Source of the DNA: Glandiceps talaboti
Lineage: Eukaryota; Hemichordata; Enteropneusta; Spengelidae
DNA: 64,000 nucleotides
Reading direction: 5' to 3'
Assembly (NCBI RefSeq): GCF_964340395.1
Contig: NC_135555.1
Coordinates: forward strand, 20,793,947-20,857,946
Numbering within the stretch: position 1 is the first letter of the stretch; each line of letters begins with the position of its first letter. Of the stretch, positions 37,888-51,300 are shown piece after piece. The position numbers were made by a program, and so were the translations under genes. The notes under the pieces were generated by a model that saw only the letters and a list, made by a program, of their open reading frames with translations, did not search any database and was not told the DNA's origin.

Positions 37888-39343
37888 ATGTATGTATGTA
37901 TGTATGTATGTATGTATGTATGTATGTATGTATGTATGAGTTACGTCATCAAGCTTTAAATAACGCGTGTACCTGTTTACCGTAAATGCACGCACTAAAT
38001 TATCGGAAATTTAAAGTTTGCATTCTTAAGATATTGTCCAATTAACGAAATGATCATTTATGCAAATTACACATCACAAACGTACATACAGAACTGTATC
38101 TGACACATATGATTTGCTATGCAAACTTTAAAAAACATATGCGCTTTGTTATGGTTAACCTGTGTACTAAATATTTTGAAATTGAAGCTTGCATTCTTAA
38201 TTCTAATTACGTAGAATTCACAACCTGTCCCATCGAACACAATCCAACATTTATACATGGGATTTCACTGAATAGTATGCTTTGAAACATACATTTTATA
38301 TGCAAAGTGACGTATCTCAATCACAATGACACTTACCATAATAGTCTGATAGAGGCATGGAATGAAAGAAAATACACTAGTTAGTATAAATATACTCTCA
38401 ATTTTGTTTAAATCTAGTGTTTGAATATCAGCCTTACACATATTATCACAAGAAAGACAACTTTTACTTTCAATTGTGTTGCTTAGATTACATTTATGTA
38501 AGACGGTTATATGGAAAGCTTGGAAATCGGAATACTCATACACAAAAGAGTTACACAAGATATGTTCAAATATACAATTTAAATATGTTTACCTGTATGT
38601 GTGTATGTATGTATGTATGTATGTATGTATGTATGTATGTATGTATGTATGTATGTATGTGTGTATGTATGTATGTATGTATGTATGTATGTATGTATGT
38701 ATGTATGAGTTACGTCATCAAGCTTTAAATGACGCATGTACGTGTTTACCGTAAATGCACGCACTAAATTATCAGAAATCTAAAGTTTGCATTCTTAAGA
38801 TATTGCCCAATTATCGAAATGATCATTTATGCAATTACACATCACAAAAGTACATACAGAACTGTATCTGACACATATGAGTTGCAATGCAAACTTTAAA
38901 AGACATATGCGCTTTGTTATGGTTAACATGTGTACTAAATATTTTGAAATTGAAGCTTGCAATTTAAGATATAACCTAATTACCGAAATTTAAGATATAA
39001 CCTAATTACCGAAAATCGTTTAATTGTGCATATTATTCATTACAACTGTAAGCTATATGAACAAACTTTTTAAGACATAAGTGTTTAGTTATTAAGCTAA
39101 ATCAACAAACTTCATAAGACATATGTGCATGGTTAAGATATGTACCAAATTATATTGACTTTGAAGTATGCATTTCAAAGATATAACCTAACTACTGTTA
39201 ACCATTAACTGCATATACGCAAATGATTATATAACGTTCATTGGATGTTTACCAAAATCTATTCAGTTCTTTTCATTATCATTTGAAAGATGTGTAACAA
39301 GTTTCATTAGAATCGATGCATTAGTTTTTGAGATAACGTGTTC

Positions 39344-39381
<38 letters not shown>

Positions 39382-42300
39382 GCATAACATAACTTCCTCC
39401 TTACGGGAGGTAAAAATGATGTCGCAACTGTTTGAGTTGACCTGGCGAAGAAACGGTTTCATCATGTATACAGTTAGAAAACTACGTTTACTCACAGGTC
39501 ACGCAATACTGTTCATTGTGTGCAAATACTACGAGTAAGTCATCGTACCTAACAAAACATTTTGTTTAAAAAGTTCGAGTTGCAGCTAGTGCAGCTCAAG
39601 TAATATAATTCAATTCACCGTAATGATGTGAGCGACGCATGAAGTAAAAGAAAACACAATATGATTACAATAAATATCTTACACACAAGTAAATCTATTT
39701 GAGATAGTGTGTAAATATCATCCTTATATAAAGATATATCACAAATTTAATTATGTCTACTTTTTATCAACAGTTGCACCTCAAAATAGTAATTTTAGAA
39801 AAGGGAAGTCGGGAAAGAACAGTGAAAACTATGGCCCGACTGTTTGAAATTTGCACTTGAGCTAGCGGAGAAACTGCAAAAAAGTCCTTACCTGCAGCTT
39901 GCTATAACAGTAAAGCCGAGCATTTGTCTCAAGATTACGCGATTCTAGAATTTATCATATCTTATTTAAGAAATCACACGATCGAAATATTCACACGTGA
40001 TATGATACCTTTTTATCAAATATACAATAGCACAAACAGACAGCCAGACAGACAGACAGACAGACAGATAGACAGACAAACAAACAAACAAACAAACAAA
40101 TAAGACAGGCAGGCACACCTTCATGAATATCCAAACAGCCAAAATAACACTCACCGTAACCTTAACGATGCATGAAATAAAAAGAAAAATTCATTACCTT
40201 TCATTTATCGCTCGAAAAAACTCAGACAACACTTACATAAATAGACTTTCATTATGTTATGTTATGTTATGTTATGTTATGTATGTATGTATGTATGTAT
40301 GTAATGCTAATAATACGAATTTATAATGCGCCTGTTCTCCGAAGAGCTCCAGGCGCAGACACAGAACCACTAACAAATGAGAGGACACAAGAAACAATTA
40401 AAAACATGGAAGGATATATAGTGAAACTGAGCGAGAGTTACGATTGAAGTAGGTAAGTTTTAAGGGAAGAGTGGAAGGAAGACTTAGAGTGAGAGTGACG
40501 AAGACTGTGGGGAAGACTGTTCGAAATTGAAGGAGTAGTGTAAGCAAAGGAACGCTCGCTGAGCTTCTTAGTGACAAATGGGACCTTTAGGATGAGGGTG
40601 GCGGAAGAAGACCTAAGTTGTCCATGGGGAGCATAAAGAAGAAGAAGATGAGAAAGATATTCATCAGGACAGTTCAACATCAATGCTTCATAACAAACAG
40701 AAGAAACCTTGTATTGTATGCGAGTTGATTGCGGTAATAATCCAAGCGATAAAGAACAAATGCAGACAAGAGTCTTGGTGGCCTGTTGCGTTAGAAAATG
40801 ACGGATTAAAGCTATCTGACGAAGGTGCATATATACGACAGATTGCAGACATGACGTAACTTGTATGTATTTGTTTGTTTGTTTGTTTGTTCCGAGAATT
40901 GTGGGCGCATAGGTGTGTGCATGTATATCTGCCTGTCTGTCTGTCTGTCTGTCTGTCTTTCTGTCTGTCTGTATACATTAAGTACCAGTATTCAAATTAT
41001 ACCTGCTAAACCGTTCATGAACGACACACAAAAGATGAAGTTGAGTGGCTGAGATTTTCAAATGCAGGTCCCGATCACAAAATGATAGTTAAAGCAAAGT
41101 TTATTCTTTGGAAATATGATGGCAAATGGAAGACTTAAACATTCACTGTACTATGTGTTCACGGAATTGTATATTCCAGTCGCCATCTAGAATTTCGCCC
41201 GTCATGTTGAAAACATGACAACAAATACATAATATTCAACCTATGTCAAGCAAATACAACCATAACTATAAGTTTATATCTGCTAGAGGAGAAAAATCAG
41301 AAAGTACAATTGTTGTTTATATATAGAGGTAGTCATCAAATTAGGGAAAAAATGGCCGACGAGAACTAAGTAAAAGACAAAACTAACCACAGTCTTCCTC
41401 GTCACTACCATCTGCACAGTAGGAGTATCCATCGCATACTTGATAACTGTCAATGGTGGTCCACATCCAGAACTCAGTACCCCATTCATCCTGAACTATT
41501 ATTGGACAGCCAAACGTTTCATACAAACCACCTATGATTAATACAATTTCGTCATAAATTCCTAAAGTTAATAAATTACATTGAACAAACCGATTTTTTA
41601 AAACAAATTGAAAATAACTTTAAAAAGCGCAACCTTGTTTGATATCTTAATGACGTGGTAAGAACATTCTACGAAATAGTATTGTTGTTCAAAATTTAGT
41701 TCAATTTATTATAAAGTTTTTGGGATGCAACTCTTGACAAAGGTCAAATAAGAGCTAGACATTAACTGATGAAATTCAGTAGTGCTATAGGCATGTACGG
41801 TGTTTGTCCGTCTATCTGTGTGTGTATGTGTGTGTGTGTGACTTCAAATATCAAAATTTGGCCAAAAAATTGAAACTCAAAAGCTACTTGGTAGATCAGT
41901 CTGAAATTTGATGGGAACATTCTTATGGGTGTTTAGCTTAGAAATATTCCTGACATGCTTACCTCATCCGTGAAATGCAAATTAAGACTTAACTATGTCT
42001 TGTGAAAAACTTGATCTAAGTTTTGGCTGAGGAGATTGGGCTGAAATTTATCTGATGCATCTTGGGATGTGTCGATGTGTATTCACGACATGATGATCCC
42101 ATCGACGATATGCAAATGTCAATTTTGGTCAAAGACGTTTATCTTGAAAACTACATGGTGAATGGGGCTGAAACTTGGTGGGGATATCTCTGGAGGTGTT
42201 ATTCTACAGTTATTGTTCAAACCATATTGACGCATCTGGGCCTAGCAGCGATAGCCATGCCCTTAGCAACAGTGAAATTATGATTCACATTACAAAGATA

Positions 42301-45300
42301 ACAACAGGGATGGGTAGGTAAATGAATAAAGATTCAAAATATCTACGCAAATATGCCTAGCAACAAGATCACACCCATAGCAACAAGGAAATGACGATGT
42401 CTATTACAAAATGAATATAATACCATGTGTGTGTGTAAGCACATCTGTATGTACAAACACACGTACGCCCTCCCCCGTCCCCTCACTTGTTTTACCGTCC
42501 TTGAAAGGTAAGGGATTAATGTTGCATGGAGTGCATATTTAACAATTTAAAGTAAAGTTTATTTTCATACCGCAATATTCGTCATCACCATAGAAACAGT
42601 CCATTACGCCATCACACTCGTAGGAGCATGGAACCTCTCCCCACATTTCTTCACCAGTGTAAAAGTCGTAGCCAATAACACATGGCCACTTACACTCACC
42701 ATAACCATAATCGTAGTTGTCTTTATGATAAAAAAGAGATAAAAGTAATACATCTCTCATTAGTGACAACAGAGTAATAAATTAATTTTTTTTCCTTTCC
42801 ACATGTAGTACTCTTCAATTTTAAAAATGTCGTGTTCTGCCGTAAAAAAGAGTATGTAGAAGTCTAATTCTATTAAAGGTCTTTCAATGGTTATTATGGC
42901 AACAACACTGATGCAACTGGAGCAGTTTTTGAACCCTTGTTTTTAGATAAAATATGTCTTCGTAGAACAAACATTACCCTCAAATTGATTACTTCCCTGT
43001 GACTGAATGGAGACATGATTTAAAGGAAATATTTTGAAGTCGTAACACATATTTTGTGATCAGCAGACGACTAGTTCAGTTTGCCGAAGTCTGTATGTTC
43101 ATGCAAAGGTTTGGTTATTTCATGGCATAACACACACTTACACACACACACACACCACCACCACCACCACCACACTTAAATACAATCATGCTATCTTTAT
43201 CTCTTTCAACCTTAACTCCTTTCCTTTTCAGTATGTGATATAAATGTTGAACGACTTAAGTACACGTGCACATTTAACATGGAAGTTTCATACTGCAATA
43301 TTCGTCACAGTCCCAGATACCATCACACGTGGTAGTCACATGTAAACAAACAATCACAATCATAATAGCTGTCGGTGTGGTTGAAGAATAAAAGTAATTA
43401 GATTTCCAACTAGTTACAACACAGTGGCAATTTTTTTTCTTACATTTTCTCCTTTAATTAACCTTTTTAAAAATGCTTTGAAATTAATTATAACCAGATT
43501 TAAACTGAATGCCTTCTGTAAGGGGATGTAAAATTCTTTTCTACAGCTATCATACATGATAAACATGATTTGCTATCATCAATGTGTGCACCAAATTATT
43601 CGGAAATTGAAGCTTGTATTCAAACCTAATCAGTTGCGCAACCCAGATTTAAACTGAATGCCTTTCGTAAGGGCTATATTCATTGAGTTATAAATATCAT
43701 ACTGTGATGTAACCTTTACTGGAAAACTAATTATATGAAACTATATGAAATTTGACCTTGTATACTTAAGATATTGTCTAATTATTGAAAAATCATTAAT
43801 CATGGAAATGAACCATTATGATAAGATTCACTGCACAGAGTGTTCCGTATCCATCAAAATCCAGCAATATCTAGTTTACTGGACTCTATCGATATCCAGT
43901 ACAATCCAGCGCTAGGGTATCCAGCATGTGGATTCCGTAGGAAGCCATTTTCCCACTCAAAACTGGGAATCAATCACAGTATCACTGATGGATTCTGCTG
44001 GATTCCATGACCCACAATGCATAGTGGTAACTTGGGTGGTGGGAATGGAAGCTTTATCGTCATGAATAAAACATGTCAGTCTTTGTCTACATTGGGAGGT
44101 GTCAAAATTTAAGTTTGCATATTAATACTAACACAGGTCGGACTAGTGAAAGAGGAATGAACACCATTTGTTCCCCTAAATATCTAAGTCTGGGCACATT
44201 AGAACCTATGAATTCGAAATGGTTTTAGTGTTGTCAGTACGTCTTACAGCCCACTTCATGAATTAATGATACTGTTGCTGTTATTAGTGTGTATACTCAG
44301 ACCACTCAGAGTTTATTTAGTGGCCTGAGATGTATAGTAGTAGTAGCCTACATACACCATGGATGTACATCCATGCCTACACGTTGTAAACAATAACAAG
44401 GTGCTTCCTTTGTCATGTATGAGTAGTCAAGAGGGCATGCTACATATATACATGCAAATGTCTTTGCTCAGAGATGTGCACGTTGTCGTAAGTACATGTA
44501 CACCTATGTAATAGCTACGTGTTTCTTTTTCGATAGTGCACTAAATCACTTGCGTTATGAGGACACAGTTTCTGTAATGAAATGTTTTTGTTGAAGTAAT
44601 AATTCATGTATACGTAAATACTTACAGATGTATAGCAGTTTAATTTTGCAGTGTATTTAAGAGAACGATACATTTAATTTACAAAATGTGTCTTTACATA
44701 TTTTGTAAAAAGTCAATAATTGGGTTTGATAACAGTTTAATTACAATATTCAGAAACTAAGAGAAGAAAGTGGTGAACGAAAAGCACTAGGAACCTTCCT
44801 ACCTTAGAACACTTCAGAAAAAGGTTGTATACCCATTCGCAACTGCTCTATACCTGGATATTATGGAAGCAGTATCTGAATATGTTACAAAGTACGTCGT
44901 GCATTTTTTCATTACAATTAATGTAGGAAATTTGTCTTGCTGGACAAATGTTACCTAGTTACCAAAATCATAACACTGAACCACTGAGTTATGATTGACC
45001 CCATCATAAAATGTAGAACATGCAACACAGATGTGGTACATGTATACAGTATGTGATAAAACACACTCTTCTAGTATCCTTGCTTCATTACACGTAGTAT
45101 GATTCAACTGATATCACACACAAAAAACAAATTGCAATGTCACACATCCTCAAAGGCGGTTGTCATATTGTAGCCTGAGTTCGCTACAATCAACAGTGTT
45201 CAATTCTGAACAATGTACCATCATACACAAGTGCGTACTCAGTCGGTACTTTGCAGAAATAGTTCATCAGACAGAGAAAGTGACTTCATACAATCTCTAA

Positions 45301-48300
45301 AGTGGTCTGAGATACAATGCGTCTTTTTTGGGGATCTATAAAGCCCAAGCTCACAGTTTGTGGGTGGAAAGGAAAGAATGAATGTCCCGCTTATCATTGT
45401 CTACAGAAACGTCAGTCATATTAAGATTTATTAGGAAATTTTAAGAACAAAGAGTACATTTTTTATATAAACACAATTTCTAATTATTCTTTTTCCTGAT
45501 GCACCTATTTGTAGGCGAAAGGAACGATGTCAGATAAAAAAGTAACTGTTTTATTAATTTGGGATTGGTTGACCAAAATCATATTTAATCTTACAAAATT
45601 ATAAGCATAATCATAGTTTTAAAAACAACATTTTTTGGAAAAAACTCCGATTGACGCATGCGCTATGTCTACTATGGCGACTCCGCAAAGTCTTAAGGGT
45701 GGAGTCAGACCTTGCTTGGTGGTCTGACGGTTGATGAAGATGTGTCGGAGTGTCCTTAGTACCCATACTCGTGACTAACAATACAGTAGTCTTGTTTCCC
45801 GTTTAGAATGCAATATTATGAAGTGATCAATGTGGACCAAATTTTACTAATCATAATTTTGCAAACGTGACAAAGCATAGGATGAAATGTGTGGAGACTA
45901 CCACATGACAACTTGATGCTTGAATCTGTAAATACAATTATTGTACACTGCACTGTGTGTTTTGAAACTTGGCGAAATATTTAAATAGTGTAGGCCTGCT
46001 GGGAATCATTTTTTTCATAACGTTTAGCACGTCCAGACCAATTGGAACTTTGTCATGATTTAATAACATTTCAGTAAATAAACGCCGTGGCATGCAGTCA
46101 TGAAATCCACGGACATATTTCATTACGATGCGATGCGATGCGATGCGCTGACTTATTGCTAGTCATGGGCATTGTCTTATGAATTTTGGTTTGCAAGTTT
46201 GACTAATTTTATTTAAAAAGTTCTCGTCACATGCTTTTCTTTCTCTCATTTTCAATGGAAGTGAATGAAGATTGGACAGTTAATGTCTTTAGACCTCAGT
46301 GAAGGGCAGTTACATTGGATAACCCTGTTGATAATTTAAATACACGCCTTAAGAACTGTCCAAAATCACAATCATGCATGATATGAAGAGTGTATGTTGG
46401 CCATGCAACCAGGCCATATCTACGATCAATTATTGAGAACTAATTTGTACACTTCAATTCAGTCAAGTCCTGAGTCAATTTACAAATGTAATTCTACTTC
46501 CTGAAAGAAACGATTTCATGTGGATATGTACACCTTTGGTGCTATTTTTATGGGGAGGGGTAATTTCAGATTAACAGTTTTAGTATTTGAGTCAATTGAG
46601 ATTTGTAACTCTACTACCTGAAGAAACCATTTCATGTGCAGGTAGTACACCTTTGACACTATTTTTAGGGGAGGGGTAAATTTAAATTTGTATATATAGT
46701 GTTTGAGTCAATTTACAAGTGTAATTCCACTACCTGGAAGAAACCATTTCATGTGCAGGTAGTACACCTTTGGTACTATTTTTAGGGGAAGGGGTAATTT
46801 TAGATTTGCAGTTTTAGTATCTGAGTCAAGGTTTACAAGTGTAATTCCAATACCTGGAAGAAACCATTTCATGTAGAGGTTGTACACCTTTGGCAATATT
46901 TGTAGGGGAGAGGGGAAGTTTTACATTTGTATTTTTTTTTACTATTAACATTTTCTTGTATTTATCAATTTCATTTGACATAACTGTGTCTATCAAGTTT
47001 TTGATGCTGTATGACATTGTGAATGTTGTTATTGTTGATTACATTCTGAGTATGAACTACAAACATGTACAGAGATCACATCAATTGAAGACTAATGTAT
47101 AATGACAGTTATCTTCCAGAAAAAAGTATTCACTGTTTTTCATTCCCAAATGAATGAATATCGTTATAGGAATTAAAGACAAATCATATGGTGTTTTGTT
47201 ATGGTTGCTGTATTTACCAGATTATATGGAATTTGTAGTGTGTATTCTCAAGATATAGCTTAATTATAGATCATTAATTTGCACATTTCACATTAAAACC
47301 AAGAGCCACATCAACAATAGTACACATAAACATGTAATGATATTTTATGCAGATTTATGCCTCTTTAAATGTAACATAATGACGATGTGAATGATCTATT
47401 AAAACGAATCAAAATATGCTGGACATACATTTGCTAAATAACATTTATGGCTAAATTATGCAAACATTAACAAACATAAACAGTTTACTTCGTCATGTGG
47501 ACTAAACAGACTACAAGTACTTCTGTCTTGACTACTCAGTTTTGTTGAGACCAAAATGTAGGTGACAGCTAGTCAATGTTATAGAAACCTGAACAGTTTT
47601 GTTGAGACGTGACAGGCAGTCAATGTTTACAAACTTGTATGGTTGTTGAGACTTATATAGATGACAGCTAAGTCAATGTTTAGAAACCTGTACAGTTTTG
47701 TTGTTACTTATATGTAGATGAAAGCTAGTCAATGTTTAGAAACATGTACAGTTTTGTTGAGACTTATCTCCAAGACAGCTAGTCAATGTTATAGTAAACC
47801 TGTACAGTTTTGTTGAGACTTATATGTAGATGAAAGCTAATCAATGTTATAGAAACCTGTACAGTTTTGTTGAGACGTGACAGGCAGTCAATGTTTAGAA
47901 ACTTGTACAGTTTTTTAGACTTATATAGATGACAGCTAAGTCAATGTTTAGAAACCTGTACAGTTTTGTTGTTACTTATATGTAGATGAAAGCTAGTCAA
48001 TGTTTAGAAACCTGTACAGTTTTGTTGTTACTTATATGTAGATGAAAGCTAGTCAATGTTTAGAAACATGTACAGTTTTTTTTAGACTTATCTCAAAGAC
48101 AACTAGTCAATGTTATAGTAAACGTGTACTGTTTTGTTGAGACTTATATACACGACAGCTAGTCAATGTTTAGAAATCTGTACAGTTAGGTTGAGACGTA
48201 TGTAGATGAAAGCTAGTCAGTGTTATAGAAACTTGTACACTTTTGTTGCGACTTATATACATGACAGCTAGTCAATGTTAAATAAATCTGTACATGTAGT

Positions 48301-51300
48301 GGAAGCTCATTCAGTTGACAGCTAGTCAATAAAATATTAATCTTCATGATTTTATTATATGGTAACAGAAGTATGTAACATAAATGATAAAATAACCTGA
48401 ATATTGAGGTGTCAGTAATCAGACATACACTACATCAATTCAGATCAAATGTTACGTTAAGTGGTAAGACCGTATACGTAGCAAGCAGTATTATATGTGT
48501 AAGCCACTGCACCGTAGCATCTTGTACAACGAAATTGCACACATCTATAGAAAGAGCAAGATCTAGTGACATTTACAGTGTATGGTTATGCTCTGCCAGC
48601 CTTAATCCGGATAGGTGGCTTTGAGTTCAAAATAAAAGAAATCGTATGTGTTTGCAATGATTGCATAGTTTTCATCATACATAATGTTCTGCTCGATATT
48701 TTTTTTTAAAGGTTTTGTGTCAAAGCAATTTTTGTTTGCTATCGCTGTGAGCCCAGTTTGAGTTAGTTTTTATGGTAAGCGTATGAGGGCGTTATATATC
48801 AAAATGAGTGTCAACAGACAATCGCAGTATTAGACCGTGAATCAAGATAGCGCACACCCTGAGTTGTCTTATTCATGTCATTCGTAAGGTCAACAATATT
48901 TTTGTTACGTAATGAAAAGTGTTGAAATTAAAGCTTTACGGAACGAACGTGTGTTTTGTGAACTTCGATGTTCTGGGCCCAAATGTCCCACTATCGAGGT
49001 TTCATCATATACCACATAGATCATTAAAATACAAGAGAAAACATTCTTTTGCTTATTGATGGGGAAAATATAAGCTTAGCAATTTGCGCAACTGTTACAT
49101 GTAACCATTCTGGAAGAGTGTACTTAATCGCGATAATATAATCATTGCACGGGCGCTGAAGGGGCTGTTCCAATTGAATTACAATTGCGGCAATGGGGAT
49201 ATTAAACATTCAATTTACATGATATCTATCTCATGATTTCTTGCAAAAGTACACCATCTTTATATCTGCAGCTGTTAACATCATATGTGTGTCTAACCAA
49301 AGCTGACTATATCATCCTTTGAACCTGTTATATTTGTTGTACCCTCAATTTCTCGATCACACTCAACCTTGTACACTCCACAAGATACAACGGGTGTGGA
49401 GAATTGTTTCAGACTTTAATTTCCCAAGGGAATCGAATTGCCAATACTAGAATATGCATACATATATGTTTATGATCAAAGGCTTGACTGGCTATAAAAC
49501 TTTATATGTGCAGTTCAAGTTGACAGACATGTATCATATGTGTCAATTACTAGTAGTTATGCGCACGCGCACCGCGTATAAATATACAGTAATGACGTCG
49601 ACGACGATATATGCCTCTTATAACAGATGTCTATAACATTAATTATATAACCAGCATATATGATAACGAATATATGCAGATTTATGCCTCTTTAAATGTA
49701 ACATAATGGCGATTTGAATGATCTATTAATATGCATCAAAATATGTTGGACACCAATATGACATATTTAAGAACACACTCATTTCATATCGTTTAGTGTT
49801 AATTTCATGCGTGAATAAACACACATAAACATGTAATGATATTTTATGCAGATTTATGCCTCTTTAAATGTAACATAATGGCGGTGTGAATGATCTATCA
49901 AAACGAATCAAAATATGCTGGACACCAGTGTGACATATTTGAGCATACATTTGCTTAATAAAATCACAGGGGGCAGCGAGCATGTAACTGATTGATTGAT
50001 TGATCGATCGATCGATCGGTTGATTTATTGATTGATTGATTTATTATTTGGTTGAATGATTGATCGATTGAATGATCAATTATTGTGGTGCAATATAACT
50101 TATTTTGTGTGTGATATTGATCAATTCACTCATTGAGTTTTAATACTATCTCTTTTTTTCCCTGGTTACTTTGCTCTCAGCTATATCTCAGACCACTAGC
50201 AGTCTGAGGCTGTATGTAATTCTCTCTTTTCTTTGACCAAATAAAGACGCCTTGTCTATTCTTCTCATCTTATGTAAATTAAAACATTCCTAATCTTATA
50301 ATTGGCGAGAGATCACTTACATTAACAGTTTGCTTTATCTCTCATCTGCTGGGAGATTATCACATTGGACAAACATTCGATCATGCATAAACTAGCAAGG
50401 AAGTTCTCTTCAGGGTATTTATGAAAGGGGAACTGCATGTCTCAAATAACTTCAAAATAACATCACAACTGAATTTTGAAGAATAATACCAGCTTGTAAA
50501 TTTATTTCACAACGTCATAAAGATTATCCAATAATTATCTTGGGGAGTAGCGTGTTGAAATTTAATTCTTGCGAAACACAATCTTTTATGAATATGTTGT
50601 TTCTGTTTTTGATGAAACATACTTTGGTTTCAACTAGTGCAGGTTTTAGCTCTCCTATGTAATTTAATGCTACATAAATTATTACAAATGATCAAAATAG
50701 GCTATATTTGTATGAGATTTATATTTAAATCATACATATTACTCGTAGATTATGTTATAGTTTGTCAACAGATACCACCGTAACGATATTTATTGTTTGA
50801 TATATCCCAGGAATTAAACTTACCATAAACTATTTCCTCAATTGTAGCAACTGCATTGCAGACGGCTTCATCTTCCTCATCGAAAATGTCCTCATGACAG
50901 TGAGTAGTACCGTCACAAACCTTAGATCCTTCGATACAAGTTCCATTGCAGTCAAAGCCGATGTCCTCCATATAGATTTCGTAATTATAGTACACACATA
51001 CTGTTAAATACAAAATATTTAGAACTCAAGAGTTAGACGCAAGCAGTTTTTTGACAATTTTGACAACTATCTGGTGATGTCCCGTGTCCCATCGTTAGTG
51101 TCAGTGTAATTTATTTTGCCAATTCCTTTAATTAGGGGCAAGATCAATAGTTCAATGTAGATAAAAAATCTAAAGCTCTTTTACTTTGGGATGGGGGGAC
51201 GAGCCATTTTAGTTCTCATCTTACAAAACAATGGCTCTGTTTGTATCCCTAAAAATACAAATATTTTTAATGAAATTCAAATTGAGAAATGGAAGAATTT

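Noticed and set aside
22030-38700. Many frames of repeated Met-Tyr-Val-Cys
   Set aside because: Translation of (GTAT)n microsatellites in all frames, not protein genes.
46826-47102. Short frames on both strands
   Set aside because: Arise from minisatellite A and adjacent AT-rich sequence.
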